Origin: an uncultured Roseobacter sp.
Lineage (GTDB): Bacteria > Pseudomonadota > Alphaproteobacteria > Rhodobacterales > Rhodobacteraceae
NCBI RefSeq assembly: GCF_947492555.1
Contig: NZ_CANLNE010000001.1
Location: 744,001-808,000 of the forward strand
Reading direction: 5' to 3'
Length of the DNA: 64,000 bases
Below are positions 43,920 through 53,332 of this stretch, piece by piece. The notes under the pieces were generated by a model that made no database searches, was not told the DNA's origin, and saw only the letters and a list, made by a program, of their open reading frames with translations. Within the stretch, counting starts at the first letter, position 1; every line of letters starts with the position of its first letter. Both the position numbers and the translations under genes were made by a program.

Positions 43920-46117
43920 CCGAGTTTACAACGACAACCGACGGCGACGGCATCGCCACGATCACCTGGGATGTGCCCGGAAAATCCATGAACGTGATGT
44001 CCTACGAAGGCCTCTCGCAGGTCGACAAGCTGATGGATGAAGCGCTGGCTGATGATGCGGTGAAGGGCATTATCCTGACCTCCGGCAAGGAGGGGTCCTT
44101 CGCGGGCGGCATGGACCTGAACCTCATCGCCAAAATGAAGGCGGATGCGGGCGAGAACCCGGCCAAAGGGCTTTTCGACGGCGTGATGGACATGCACCGC
44201 CTGCTGCGCAAGATCGAATTGGCCGGGATGGATCCCAAGACGCAAAAGGGCGGCAAGCCGGTGGCCTGCGTTTTGCCCGGCACCGCGCTTGGCATCGGGC
44301 TGGAACTCCCCCTGTCGTGTCACCGCATCTTTGCCGCCAATAACCCCAAAGCCAAGATCGGCCTGCCCGAGATCATGGTGGGCATTTTCCCGGGTGCCGG
44401 TGGCACCACGCGGCTGGTGCGCAAGATGGGCGCCATGGCCGCCTCGCCCTTCCTGCTGGAAGGCAAGCTGGTCGACCCTGCGAAAGCCAAGGCAGCCGGT
44501 CTGATCGACGAGGTTTCCGGCGACCCCATGGCCGCGGCCCGCGAGTGGGTGCTGAACGCCAAAGACGCTGACCTTGTGAAACCCTGGGATGCCAAGGGCT
44601 ACAAGATGCCCGGCGGTGCGCCTTACCATCCGGCTGGCTTCATGACTTTCGTGGGCGCGTCGGCCATGGTCAACGGCAAGACGCAAGGGGTTTATCCGGC
44701 TGCCAAGGCACTGCTCTCCGCCGTCTATGAAGGCGCGCTGGTACCCTTCGACACGGCGCTCAAGATCGAGGCGCGTTGGTTCACCTCGGTGCTGATGAAC
44801 CCCTCCTCCGAGGCGATGATCCGCTCGCTCTTCATCAACAAAGAAGCGCTGGAGAAAGGTGCTGTGCGCCCGCAGGATGTGGCCGACCAACGGGTCAAAA
44901 AGCTCGGCGTGCTGGGGGCCGGCATGATGGGTGCGGGCATCTCACTCGTCTCCGCCCAGGCCGGTATCGAGGTCGTACTGATCGACCAGACGCAGGAAGC
45001 CGCCGACAAGGGCAAGGCCTATACAGCCAACTTCGCCGACAAGGGCATTCAGCGCAAGAAGACCACGCCGGCGAAGAAAGAGCAGCTGCTCTCCCTCATC
45101 ACCGCAACAACTGATCTGGAGGCGCTCAGGGGCTGTGACCTGATCATCGAGGCGGTCTTCGAGGACCCGAAGGTCAAGGCCGAGATGACGCAGAAGGTCG
45201 AGGCGGTGATCCCGGAGGATTGTATCTTTGCCTCCAACACCTCCACCCTGCCAATCACGGAGCTGGCTAAGGCCTCATCCCGCCCGGAGCAATTCATCGG
45301 CATCCACTTCTTCTCGCCCGTCGAGAAAATGCTGCTTGTGGAAATCATCAAAGGCAAAGGCACGGGCGACCGCGCCGTGGCCAAGGCGCTCGACTACGTG
45401 CGCCAGATCCGCAAGACGCCCATCGTGGTGAATGACGCGCGCTTCTTCTACGCCAACCGCTGCATCATTCCCTACATCAACGAAGGCATCCGCATGGTCG
45501 CCGAGGGCGTTGAGCCCGCGTTGATCGAGAACGCCGCGCGCCTCGTCGGCATGCCGCTGGGGCCATTGCAACTGGTCGATGAGACCTCGATTGATCTCGG
45601 CGCCAAGATCGCCCGCGCAACGAAATCCGCGATGGGCGATGCCTATCCGGATGCGGCGGTCGATGAGGTGATCTTCTGGATGGAAGACCTCGGACGGCTC
45701 GGCCGCAAGTCCAACGCGGGCTTCTACAGCTACGACCAGAAAGGCAAGCGGCAGGGGCTGTGGGACGGGCTGAACGGCCAGTATGCCATTGCACAGGACC
45801 AGCCCGAGCTGACGGATGTGCAGCACCGCCTGCTCTTTGCGCAATCGCTGGAGGCCGTGCGGGCGCTGGAGGAAGGCGTGCTGATGGACATCCGCGAAGG
45901 CGACGTGGGTGCGATTCTCGGATGGGGTTTTGCACCCTGGTCCGGCGGTCCCCTGAGCTGGCTCGACATGATCGGCGCGCCCTACGCCGCCGAACGCTGC
46001 GATCAGCTGACCGAAACCTTTGGCGACCGGTTCAAATGCCCCGACCTGCTGCGCGAGATGGCCGCGAAGGGCCAGAGTTTCTACGGTCGGTTCGGCGCCA
46101 CAGCCGCTGCTGCTTGA
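43916..46117 (+). CDS. fadB: Multifunctional enoyl-CoA hydratase/3-hydroxyacyl-CoA dehydrogenase (FadB-like)
   Basis: A 733-residue fusion: an N-terminal enoyl-CoA hydratase/isomerase domain (about 1-190, with KGGKPVACVLPGTALGIGLELPLSCH and LPEIMVGIFPGAGGT), a linker, then a 3-hydroxyacyl-CoA dehydrogenase (KLGVLGAGMMGAGI near 325-338, and IGIHFFSPVEKMLLVEIIKG) and its C-terminal domain. It hydrates enoyl-CoA and oxidises the hydroxyacyl-CoA with NAD. It pairs with the thiolase as in fatty acid oxidation complexes, and is the last gene of the operon, followed by a terminator. Confidence 0.92.
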   Translation: MTEFTTTTDGDGIATITWDVPGKSMNVMSYEGLSQVDKLMDEALADDAVKGIILTSGKEGSFAGGMDLNLIAKMKADAGENPAKGLFDGVMDMHRLLRKIELAGMDPKTQKGGKPVACVLPGTALGIGLELPLSCHRIFAANNPKAKIGLPEIMVGIFPGAGGTTRLVRKMGAMAASPFLLEGKLVDPAKAKAAGLIDEVSGDPMAAAREWVLNAKDADLVKPWDAKGYKMPGGAPYHPAGFMTFVGASAMVNGKTQGVYPAAKALLSAVYEGALVPFDTALKIEARWFTSVLMNPSSEAMIRSLFINKEALEKGAVRPQDVADQRVKKLGVLGAGMMGAGISLVSAQAGIEVVLIDQTQEAADKGKAYTANFADKGIQRKKTTPAKKEQLLSLITATTDLEALRGCDLIIEAVFEDPKVKAEMTQKVEAVIPEDCIFASNTSTLPITELAKASSRPEQFIGIHFFSPVEKMLLVEIIKGKGTGDRAVAKALDYVRQIRKTPIVVNDARFFYANRCIIPYINEGIRMVAEGVEPALIENAARLVGMPLGPLQLVDETSIDLGAKIARATKSAMGDAYPDAAVDEVIFWMEDLGRLGRKSNAGFYSYDQKGKRQGLWDGLNGQYAIAQDQPELTDVQHRLLFAQSLEAVRALEEGVLMDIREGDVGAILGWGFAPWSGGPLSWLDMIGAPYAAERCDQLTETFGDRFKCPDLLREMAAKGQSFYGRFGATAAAA

Positions 46118-46131
46118 CGCTTACAACAAGT

Positions 46132-46162
46132 AAAAAAGGGGGGTCTGCCGGCCCCCCTTTTT
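46132..46162. terminator. Strong rho-independent terminator after the beta-oxidation operon
   Basis: AAAAAAGGGGGG (46132-46143), an eight-base loop, then CCCCCC (46152-46157) and TTTTT (46158-46162). The stem extends into the A/T runs. It lies 15 bases past the fadB stop and can also serve the leftward Hint gene as a two-way terminator. Confidence 0.85.
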
Positions 46163-46200
46163 GCTGCTCGCGTTCTGCTCGACGCCTTGTTTGAAAAATC

Positions 46201-46887
46201 TCAGGCCACCAGAACCATTTCGGTGGCCCCAAAAACATACCCAGTGCTTTGCACCAGCGCCTCGCGGACTTGATCGCTCTGCGCCAGTATCGCACGCGCT
46301 TCTTCAAGCGACGCAACGGAGTACAGCGTGTCTGCAGGAGACACCACATCATGCAGCAGGGCCATGTTGCGCGGGCAATGGATCAGTAAACCACCATCAA
46401 TGTAGATAACTTCGTCATCCGCGAAATAGAGCGTGATCAAGTCGACCGGGTGCAGCGGCTGTTGCCGATGGATCCCGCACAGTCCCTCCAAAGCCTGTGC
46501 GGGCACGATCGCAAAGGGATCGCCCATCGGGTCGGATGCAGCGTCGCTCTCCAGCATGACACCTTGATCCGGCAACAGCATGACTTCGTTCAAATTCGCA
46601 AGAGCCTCCGCCGGGATGGTTACCGGCCAGCAGCCAGGCATCATCTTTTGAGGGTCCAACCAGAGCGTGGTGCGTTGCATCTCAACAATGCGCTGAACCC
46701 CATTGTCAAACGTCAGGACCTTGTCCCCTACCGTCAACGCTTCCACCGGGCGCCAGCCGAAATTGGAAGCAACCCGCGTGCCCGCAATCAAACCGTGGCT
46801 TGCAGGCACCGGCTCGGAATGCGGGGTGGCAAATGCCTCATGCGGCCTATACGGCTTTGCCGTTACATTCACACTCCATCCGTACAT
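46201..46887 (-). CDS. Hint-domain protein lacking the splicing nucleophile
   Basis: A 228-residue protein with a Hint-type (Hedgehog/intein) domain at about 32-165. GTRVASNFGWRPVEALTVGDKVLTFDNGVQRI is the usual N-terminal block, but the Cys or Ser nucleophile expected before it is Gly32. The His-containing block (LLPDQGVMLE) is also altered. It may be a non-splicing member of the Rhodobacterales Hint group, whose role is unknown. The C-terminal part (about 170-228) is helical with no known motif. No signal peptide. Confidence 0.72.
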   Translation of the reverse strand: MYGWSVNVTAKPYRPHEAFATPHSEPVPASHGLIAGTRVASNFGWRPVEALTVGDKVLTFDNGVQRIVEMQRTTLWLDPQKMMPGCWPVTIPAEALANLNEVMLLPDQGVMLESDAASDPMGDPFAIVPAQALEGLCGIHRQQPLHPVDLITLYFADDEVIYIDGGLLIHCPRNMALLHDVVSPADTLYSVASLEEARAILAQSDQVREALVQSTGYVFGATEMVLVA

Positions 46888-47130
46888 ATCTTTTCAATCC
46901 CCAGTGGCGTTCCGTAGTTCAAATCCGGCAGGAACATGGTCCTTACCCAGCCAGACGACGACCAAAGCGTGACAGCGCTTTGCTGCGAATGCGGCGCATC
47001 TAAGGCATTGCTTCCACTAAAACGTGAAATACTTCTATATCGGGATGGATTGACCCCAAAAAAGAAACAAAAATCCGCCGATGACTGTGGAATACACCAA
47101 ATACGTTAACCAATTCCCTCTTGCCGAGAA

Positions 47131-47787
47131 TCACTCATCCGGATCGAAGCGATACCCAAATCGCGCGATATCCTCCGCGCAAAGCTTTGCCACGATCTGC
47201 CGTGTCCGCGCGTCATAGCAGGCCCGGTAGTCCACAACCCGCCGTGACGGGTTCAGGTGAGGCAAGGACAGCTGGAACCCAAGGTGATCCATCAGGGGGG
47301 CCGCATCTTTCTCGAAAGCTTCAAGCCTAATGTAGAGAGAGCAGTGCTCTGCGCCCGTCGCATCGCGCATGTAACTGCTGGCAGGTGAGTGCTGCAGACT
47401 GCCCTGAATCAATGGTGCCGCCAGGAATTCTTCGAAGGGTAAGGATTTGGACAGCATCACCGCCGGGTGGTCGAACTCCTGATCCTGCAGCCAGTGATAG
47501 TAGCTGATCACGCGGTCCCATGGGTTGCGCACCAGGGTGAACGCAAACATCTGGCCAATTTCCTCGGGGGTCAACAGCCCATCAATATCCGTGAGGGTCG
47601 CATGTTTCCACAGACGCCCCCGTGTCTGCAAACCCTTCAGGCGAGATTTGCGCTTGCGGGCTTTAGGTGTGTCACCAATCAGCAGGTCATCTTTCATCGC
47701 GCGGGCTTCGAGAGCCGCTGCGAGCGAGGTTCCCCCGGTTTTTGGGATATGCACAAACACATAGGACCGATCCCGGGAAATGATCAT
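47131..47787 (-). CDS. Sulfotransferase family protein
   Basis: A 218-residue sulfotransferase-2-like protein. The PAPS 5'-phosphosulfate loop is FVHIPKTGGTS (11-21) and the 3'-phosphate motif is TLVRNPWDRVISYYHW. Such proteins transfer sulfate to carbohydrates or lipids; in marine bacteria they often modify cell-surface polysaccharides. It ends 243 bases from the Hint gene on the same strand, so it may be independent; that gap holds no recognised element. It is divergent from the acyl-CoA ligase. Confidence 0.82.
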   Translation of the reverse strand: MIISRDRSYVFVHIPKTGGTSLAAALEARAMKDDLLIGDTPKARKRKSRLKGLQTRGRLWKHATLTDIDGLLTPEEIGQMFAFTLVRNPWDRVISYYHWLQDQEFDHPAVMLSKSLPFEEFLAAPLIQGSLQHSPASSYMRDATGAEHCSLYIRLEAFEKDAAPLMDHLGFQLSLPHLNPSRRVVDYRACYDARTRQIVAKLCAEDIARFGYRFDPDE

Positions 47788-47843
47788 GCGGCGCCTCCCA
47801 CCATATCAGCTGTTTCGCAATCGGAATCCCAAATGTAAGACAA

Positions 47844-47873
47844 TTGACTTTCCAAATGCCGCAAAAACAATAT
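47844..47873 (+). promoter_or_regulatory. Probable sigma-70-type promoter of the acyl-CoA ligase gene
   Basis: TTGACT at 47844-47849 and CAATAT at 47868-47873 are separated by 18 bases and lie about 54 bases before the start codon. The ribosome site GGGAGGA stands in front of the ATG at 47928. Confidence 0.45.
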
Positions 47874-47927
47874 CGTAATAGCCGCGCCGTGCATAAACTA
47901 CCAACGGCAAACGGGAGGACAACAAAA

Positions 47928-49559
47928 ATGGGCTGGATGAGTGACGAAACAGGGCTGGACAAATGTGCCGCCAATTACGTGCCGCTAACCCCCCTCTCGC
48001 ATCTCAAACGGGCCGCGCATGTCTTTGCCGGGCACCCGGCCGTTCACTATGGCACCCACCGTGTCACCTACGCGGAATACCATGAACGTTGCTCCCGCCT
48101 GGCTGGCGCACTGGCGGCGCGCGGTGTGACACCGGGCGATGTGGTGGCCACCCTTTTGCCCAACATCCCGGCGCAGGCAGAAGCGCATTTTGGCGTCCCT
48201 GCCTGTGGCGCAGTCCTGAATACGATCAATACGCGCCTCGATGTGGATACGGTCAGCTACATCTTTGATCACGGCGCGGCAAAGATTGTATTGGTGGACA
48301 GCCAATTCCTGCCACTGGTCGAAGCCGCTTGTCTCGAGATGGGCCGCGATGCGCCCACCCTGATCGAAGTCCCCGACGCGGCGGCCGGACATCCCGCATC
48401 TGGCCGGTATGAAACCTATGAAGATATGCTCGCCAGCGCCGACCCTGCCTTTGAATGGGTCATGCCGACGGATGAGTGGGAAAGCCTCGCGCTCAACTAC
48501 ACCTCCGGGACCACCGGACGCCCCAAGGGGGTCGTCTACCATCACAGGGGCGCCTACCTGATGACGATGGGCACTGTGGTCAGCTGGCGCATGGTGCTGC
48601 ACCCCGTTTACCTGACGATTGTACCCCTGTTTCATTGCAATGGCTGGAACCATACCTGGATGATGCCACTGATCGGCGGCACGATCATTTGCTGTCGTGA
48701 CGTCACCGCGCCCGCCATTTTCGACGCAATTGCGGATGATGGTGTGACCCATCTTGGGGGCGCACCCATCGTGTTGAACATGCTGGTGAACGCCCCCGAA
48801 GAGGAGCGGCGCGACTTCGATCACGAGGTGCAGGTCTTCACCGCGGGGGCACCGCCCGCGCCTGCCACGCTCAGCAAGATTGAAAAGCTCGGGTTCAATG
48901 TCACGCAGGTTTACGGGCTCACGGAAACTTATGGCCATGTGACCGAATGCCTCTGGCGTGGCGCCGATTGGGACAGACTGGCAGAGCCGGAGCGCGCGGC
49001 GGTGAAAGCGCGGCAGGGTGTGGCCTTTCCGATGATGGAAGACATCACCGTGCTGGACGAGGACATGCTGCAGATTCCAATGGATGGTACAGCCCAGGGC
49101 GAAATCATGATCCGCGGTAACTCGGTGATGAAGGGCTATTACAAAAACGCGCAAGCCACCGAAGAAGCTTTTGCAGGTGGCTATTTCCATTCCGGGGATA
49201 TCGCGGTGCAGCATGACGACGGCTACATGCAGATCGCGGACCGGGCAAAGGACATCATCATTTCGGGCGGGGAAAACATTTCTTCTGTCGAGGTCGAGGG
49301 GGTATTGATGGGGCATGAGGATGTGATGCTGGCCGCCGTTGTGGCCAAACCGGATGAGAAATGGGGCGAAGTCCCTTGCGCCTTTGTCGAGCTCAAACCT
49401 GGGGCAGCCACCGATGCGGCAGGCTTGATTGCCTTTGCGCGGGAAACGCTGGCAGGGTTCAAGACACCCAAGCATGTGGTTTTCGACGATCTGCCCAAGA
49501 CCTCCACCGGCAAGATCCAGAAGTTCGAGTTGCGCAAACGCGCCCGGGATATGTCCTGA
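47928..49559 (+). CDS. Acyl-CoA synthetase (AMP-binding, medium-chain/DmdB-like)
   Basis: A 543-residue ANL-superfamily ligase that activates a carboxylic acid to acyl-CoA via acyl-AMP. YTSGTTGRPKGVVYHHRG is the P-loop, YGLTETYGH the A5 motif, IADRAKDIIISGGENISS the hinge, and KTSTGKIQK holds the catalytic Lys. The size and N-terminal region resemble AlkK and DmdB (3-methylmercaptopropionate ligase) enzymes. The start at 47928 fits the ribosome site; the upstream frame is longer but passes through the promoter. Substrate probably a medium-chain or thiomethylated acid. Confidence 0.9.
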   Translation: MGWMSDETGLDKCAANYVPLTPLSHLKRAAHVFAGHPAVHYGTHRVTYAEYHERCSRLAGALAARGVTPGDVVATLLPNIPAQAEAHFGVPACGAVLNTINTRLDVDTVSYIFDHGAAKIVLVDSQFLPLVEAACLEMGRDAPTLIEVPDAAAGHPASGRYETYEDMLASADPAFEWVMPTDEWESLALNYTSGTTGRPKGVVYHHRGAYLMTMGTVVSWRMVLHPVYLTIVPLFHCNGWNHTWMMPLIGGTIICCRDVTAPAIFDAIADDGVTHLGGAPIVLNMLVNAPEEERRDFDHEVQVFTAGAPPAPATLSKIEKLGFNVTQVYGLTETYGHVTECLWRGADWDRLAEPERAAVKARQGVAFPMMEDITVLDEDMLQIPMDGTAQGEIMIRGNSVMKGYYKNAQATEEAFAGGYFHSGDIAVQHDDGYMQIADRAKDIIISGGENISSVEVEGVLMGHEDVMLAAVVAKPDEKWGEVPCAFVELKPGAATDAAGLIAFARETLAGFKTPKHVVFDDLPKTSTGKIQKFELRKRARDMS

Positions 49560-49570
49560 TCGGAGTGCAG

Positions 49571-49599
49571 AAGGTGGCCTGAAGCCCACCCTACCTGCC
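49571..49599 (+). repeat. Interspersed inverted repeat family A, copy 3
   Basis: The 29-base element AAGGTGGCCTGAAGCCCACC followed by CTACCTGCC, located 11 bases after the ligase stop. It is the reverse complement of the copy at 7821-7849 apart from one base, and close to the one at 39610. Because it lies after the gene end it may also act in 3' mRNA stabilisation. Confidence 0.75.
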
Positions 49600-49664
49600 C
49601 CTTTGCCCCGCGTCAGCCAGATGGTAAGCTGCGGCAAAGCACTAACGAGCAGCAGATCACCGCG

Positions 49665-50678
49665 ATGACGGCCCTCAAGAAATATGCCCGGCTGGAAGCC
49701 AGCGGTCTCTGGCGCGCGTCGCCGGAGGATCAGCGGCGCGAGGTGATTGTCTCCATCGGCGATGCCACTCTGATGATCTCTGATCTGCAGGATCGGGCGA
49801 TCACGCACTGGTCTCTGGCCGCCGTGCAGCGGGCTAATCCAAGCAAGCGGCCCGCGCTCTACCATCCCGATGGGGACACCGGCGAAACGCTGGAATTGGC
49901 TGAAGACGAACACCAGATGATCGATGCCATCGAGAAACTGCGCCGGGCGGTAGAACGCACCCGCCCACGTCCCGGCAGGCTGCGGTGGCTGGGTATGTCG
50001 CTCTCAATTGCGGCGGTTGTCGCCGCGGGGGTGTTCTGGGTGCCGAAGGCGCTGATCGACCACACGTTAGCGGTTGTACCAGAGGTCAAGCGTGTTGAGA
50101 TCGGCGATGCGCTGTTACAGCGGATCGAGCGGATGACGGGCCCCGCCTGTGCAGAACCGTCCGGCCAGCGCGCTCTGGCGACGTTCCGGGCGCGTCTCGG
50201 TTCGGACAGGATCAGTATCATGCCCGGCGCTGTTCAGACCAGCCTGCATCTGCCAGGTCGGCATATTCTGCTGAACCGCGGGCTGGTGGAAGATTTTGAA
50301 GAACCGGATGTGGCAGCCGGATTTGCCTTGGTCGAACAAAGCCTGTCCCGCGTCCGCGACCCCTTGCACGATCTTCTGGAGACCAGCGGAACCTGGGCAA
50401 GTTTTCAATTGCTCACCACGGGGCAATTAAAAAGCGAAGTTCTGGACAGTTATGCGGAAATCCTGCTGACTCAGGACAGATCAAAACCTGCGCCTGAAAG
50501 CCTGTTGCCTGTCTTTGCTGCCGCACAATTACGCAGTGCGCCCTACGCCTATGCCCGCGACATCACGGGAGAAACTGTCCTGCCTCTGATAGAAGCAGAC
50601 CCGATGGCGGGCACAGAACCAAAAGTGCTGCTCAGCGACGCAGACTGGCTGCGTCTGCAAAACATCTGTGGCGGTTAG
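49665..50678 (+). CDS. Membrane-anchored M48-like protein without an active site
   Basis: A 337-residue protein with a cytoplasmic N-terminal part (1-105), one transmembrane helix (about 110-130) and a periplasmic domain. The segment LPGRHILLNRGLVEDFEEPDVAAGF (196-220) matches the stretch before the zinc motif of M48 peptidases, but the place of the HExxH is taken by ALVEQSLSRV (221-230), so no zinc site can form. It is therefore a probable pseudopeptidase, perhaps a regulator or partner in membrane quality control. Stop overlaps the next gene's stop by four bases. Confidence 0.65.
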   Translation: MTALKKYARLEASGLWRASPEDQRREVIVSIGDATLMISDLQDRAITHWSLAAVQRANPSKRPALYHPDGDTGETLELAEDEHQMIDAIEKLRRAVERTRPRPGRLRWLGMSLSIAAVVAAGVFWVPKALIDHTLAVVPEVKRVEIGDALLQRIERMTGPACAEPSGQRALATFRARLGSDRISIMPGAVQTSLHLPGRHILLNRGLVEDFEEPDVAAGFALVEQSLSRVRDPLHDLLETSGTWASFQLLTTGQLKSEVLDSYAEILLTQDRSKPAPESLLPVFAAAQLRSAPYAYARDITGETVLPLIEADPMAGTEPKVLLSDADWLRLQNICGG

Positions 50679-51319
50679 TCGACCAGTCGCCGAGGCACCG
50701 TTTTTGTCCAGACCTGATGCATGGCGGCGTGTCCAGCCAATGTCTGTTCAGCCCGTCGCGGGTTCAAACGATCATCTTCCCAGACAGTGCGATAACCCTT
50801 CGGCACTTTGACGTTGAGCGTATTCCGGCGCGCTTCGTAGACATGGCGCGGCATCACGCGCATGGTCGGAGTGACACCCTTGGCTGCTGCATTTGCGGGC
50901 GTAACCACCGTGCCGACAAGGTTCGGTTCAGCGCGACGCTCCGAGGTGCCACGTGCCGCCGATGTGCGTTTTGGCACGCCCGGTCGCGCAACGGTCGGGG
51001 CCGGTGCGGGACTAAGGACCAGCACCTCTTGCGAACCGGCTGCCGGCGCCTGTGGTGCCGGTTCGCGCACGGTAAAGGTGGGTTTCAAACCACAGATCAA
51101 CCGCCGATCCCGGGTAACACGGGGCACCCATTGAACCGCATCATCGACACCGGCACGGATGAAAGCACAGCCCGCACTGTCCACGTACTGCCGGCCCCTG
51201 TAGTTGACCGGGGGAAATTCCTTGGGCGCAACAGTTGTTTGCGCCCGAACATCCACCCCTGCGACAGTCAGAGACGCAGCAGCCGCAAGAATCGCGATAA
51301 TTCTGGTAAATTTCATCAT
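50675..51319 (-). CDS. Exported protein of unknown function
   Basis: A 214-residue protein with a signal peptide (KFTRIIAILAAAASLTVAGVDVRA) and a mature part with a two-Cys N-terminal section (YVDSAGCAFIRAG, then RRLICGLKP), a Pro/Ala-rich middle (about 90-150) and a basic end. Starts could be 51319 or 51316. A frame above the signal peptide is not likely to be used. The Cys pair may form a disulphide. It resembles proteins annotated as SPOR or peptidoglycan-binding candidates in Rhodobacterales, but no SPOR domain can be seen clearly. Confidence 0.6.
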   Translation of the reverse strand: MMKFTRIIAILAAAASLTVAGVDVRAQTTVAPKEFPPVNYRGRQYVDSAGCAFIRAGVDDAVQWVPRVTRDRRLICGLKPTFTVREPAPQAPAAGSQEVLVLSPAPAPTVARPGVPKRTSAARGTSERRAEPNLVGTVVTPANAAAKGVTPTMRVMPRHVYEARRNTLNVKVPKGYRTVWEDDRLNPRRAEQTLAGHAAMHQVWTKTVPRRLVD

Positions 51320-51407
51320 TGCCCCCACAAGATATGGGGTGACGATGCCCGAAGAGCCGAAGCAAAGCAAGGCTCGCCGCAGTTATTTCCGCAGGTTCGG
51401 CGGCATT

Positions 51408-52040
51408 TTACTTGGTGCCGAACATCCGGTCACCGGCATCGCCCAAGCCAGGCACGATATAGCCGATGTCATTCAGCTTTTCATCTACCGCGGCGGTCAC
51501 GATGGGGACGTCCGGATGCGCCTCCTTCATGCGGGCAATCCCTTCGGGTGCGGCCAGCAGGCAGAGGAAACGGATATTGGTCGCTCCGGCCTTTTTCAGC
51601 AGATCGACTGCGGCCACGGATGAATTGCCGGTAGCCAGCATCGGATCGACAGCGATGACCAGACGATCATCCAGGCCCTCGGGCACCTTGAAGTAGTATT
51701 GCACCGGCTGCAGCGTTTCTTCATCGCGGTACAGCCCGACAAATCCGACGCGCGCCGAGGGGATCAGCTCCAGCACCCCATCAAGCAGCCCGTTGCCCGC
51801 GCGCAGGATCGAAATCAGCGCGAGCTTCTTGCCATCCAGCGTTGGCGCATCCATCACCTGCATCGGCGTCTCAATCTGCTTGGTCGTCATTGGTAGGCCG
51901 CGGGTCACCTCATAGGCCAGAAGCTGGCTGATCTCGCGCAAGAGCTGGCGGAAGACGGCGGTCGGCGTGCCCTTGTCCCGCATGATCGTCAGCTTGTGTT
52001 GCACCAACGGGTGATCAACAACGGTCAGATGGTCGGTCAT
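51408..52040 (-). CDS. upp: Uracil phosphoribosyltransferase
   Basis: A 210-residue enzyme that makes UMP from uracil and [20 protein letters not shown] and [14 protein letters not shown] (PRPP loop) and [16 protein letters not shown] (uracil-binding end) are all diagnostic. It is the last gene of the cdd-deoA-deoB-upp salvage cluster, with a 95-base gap after deoB. Together the four convert deoxycytidine and thymidine/uridine nucleosides to sugar phosphate and UMP. Confidence 0.95.
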   Translation of the reverse strand: MTDHLTVVDHPLVQHKLTIMRDKGTPTAVFRQLLREISQLLAYEVTRGLPMTTKQIETPMQVMDAPTLDGKKLALISILRAGNGLLDGVLELIPSARVGFVGLYRDEETLQPVQYYFKVPEGLDDRLVIAVDPMLATGNSSVAAVDLLKKAGATNIRFLCLLAAPEGIARMKEAHPDVPIVTAAVDEKLNDIGYIVPGLGDAGDRMFGTK

Positions 52041-52135
52041 GGGGCACCTCTTTTTAAACCTGCCTCCGTTTAGACCCGAAGGCGACCAAGCTGCAAGCAG
52101 GCGACAGCAAACTGCCAGGCCAAAGCCACAACGGA

Positions 52136-53332
52136 TCAGGCGGCAGGCACCGGCACACGCAGGTGCCGCGCAACAAGTGTCGCCACATCACTGAACCCAA
52201 TGTGTCCGAGGGCCTCGGTCCCCATACCCGCGATCAGCACTGGCACCCGTTCGCGGGTGTGATCCGTGCCGACCCAAGTGGGATCGTTTCCGTGATCGGC
52301 GGTGAAGACCATGATGTCTCCATCCCGCAATTGACCGATGAGCTTGCCGATTTCAGCATCGAACCACTCCAGCGCCCGCGCATAACCGGAGACATCACGC
52401 CGATGTCCGTACAGGCTATCAAACTCAACGAAATTGGCGAAGGTCAGGCTACCTTCCTCGGCTGTCGCCACCAGAACCGCTAGATGCTGCATCAGGGCTT
52501 TGTCCGGCCCCTTGCGCACGCGGTCGATGCCCTGCATCGAAAAGATATCACCGATCTTACCGACGCCATAGACCTTGTGCCCGGCATCCTGCACCCAATT
52601 GGTCAGCACGGGTTTCGGGGGCGCAATTGCAAAATCACGTCGGTTTGCCGTGCGCCGAAACCCGCTCTTTGGACCGCCAATAAACGGGCGCGCAATCACG
52701 CGACCCACCCGCATCTCGTGCAGCGTCGGTGCCAGCTCTTCACAGAGAGTCAGCAGCTTTTCCAACCCGAACGCCTCTTCGTGGGCAGCGATCTGAAACA
52801 CGGAATCCGCGGAAGTGTAGCAAATCGGTCGACCCGTTTCGATGTGCTCTGCGCCGCATGCCTCGATGATGGCTGTACCCGATGCATGGCAATTGCCCAA
52901 AATACCATCTGTCCCGGCCAGCGCGGCGGTCTTTTCCACCAGATCCGCCGGGAACGCAGGGTCTTCATTCGGGAAATAGTGCCAGTCCCACGGCACCGGC
53001 ACACCGGCCAGTTCCCAATGACCGGACGGTGTATCCTTACCCTTTGATATCTCCGTTGCGACCCCCCAGGTTCCCGTGGGTTCCTGCCCAAGGCCCAAGG
53101 CAATCTGCCCACTGGCCAGTTGTACGGCCCGCCCCAGGCCCAGGGCATCCAGGTTAGGCATGCGCAAAGGGCCAAGGCGTCCCTCTGCCGCGCCGCCCTG
53201 CGCGCAGGCGCGCGCGATGTGCGCGAGTGTGTTTGCCCCCTCATCCGGGACGGCTCCGTTATGATAGAGTGCCGCGTCGGGTGCCCCACCGATCCCAACG
53301 GAATCCATCACAACCAGAAATGCGCGTGCCAT
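52136..53332 (-). CDS. deoB: Phosphopentomutase
   Basis: A 398-residue metal-dependent mutase of the alkaline-phosphatase superfamily that interconverts (deoxy)ribose 1- and 5-phosphate. The N-terminal [13 protein letters not shown] and the C-terminal [19 protein letters not shown] supply the metal ligands. The TTG/ATG region starts at 53332, sharing one base with the deoA stop (TGATG), so the two are co-translated. Confidence 0.94.
   Translation of the reverse strand: MARAFLVVMDSVGIGGAPDAALYHNGAVPDEGANTLAHIARACAQGGAAEGRLGPLRMPNLDALGLGRAVQLASGQIALGLGQEPTGTWGVATEISKGKDTPSGHWELAGVPVPWDWHYFPNEDPAFPADLVEKTAALAGTDGILGNCHASGTAIIEACGAEHIETGRPICYTSADSVFQIAAHEEAFGLEKLLTLCEELAPTLHEMRVGRVIARPFIGGPKSGFRRTANRRDFAIAPPKPVLTNWVQDAGHKVYGVGKIGDIFSMQGIDRVRKGPDKALMQHLAVLVATAEEGSLTFANFVEFDSLYGHRRDVSGYARALEWFDAEIGKLIGQLRDGDIMVFTADHGNDPTWVGTDHTRERVPVLIAGMGTEALGHIGFSDVATLVARHLRVPVPAA

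Noticed and set aside
46912-46930. GTTCAAATCC resembling a tRNA T-loop between the Hint gene and the sulfotransferase gene
   Set aside because: The flanking bases do not pair as a five-base T-stem and no acceptor or anticodon arm could be drawn.
51350-51380. GAGCC/GGCTC pairing between upp and the exported-protein gene as a terminator
   Set aside because: Short stem, long loop and no T-run on either strand.
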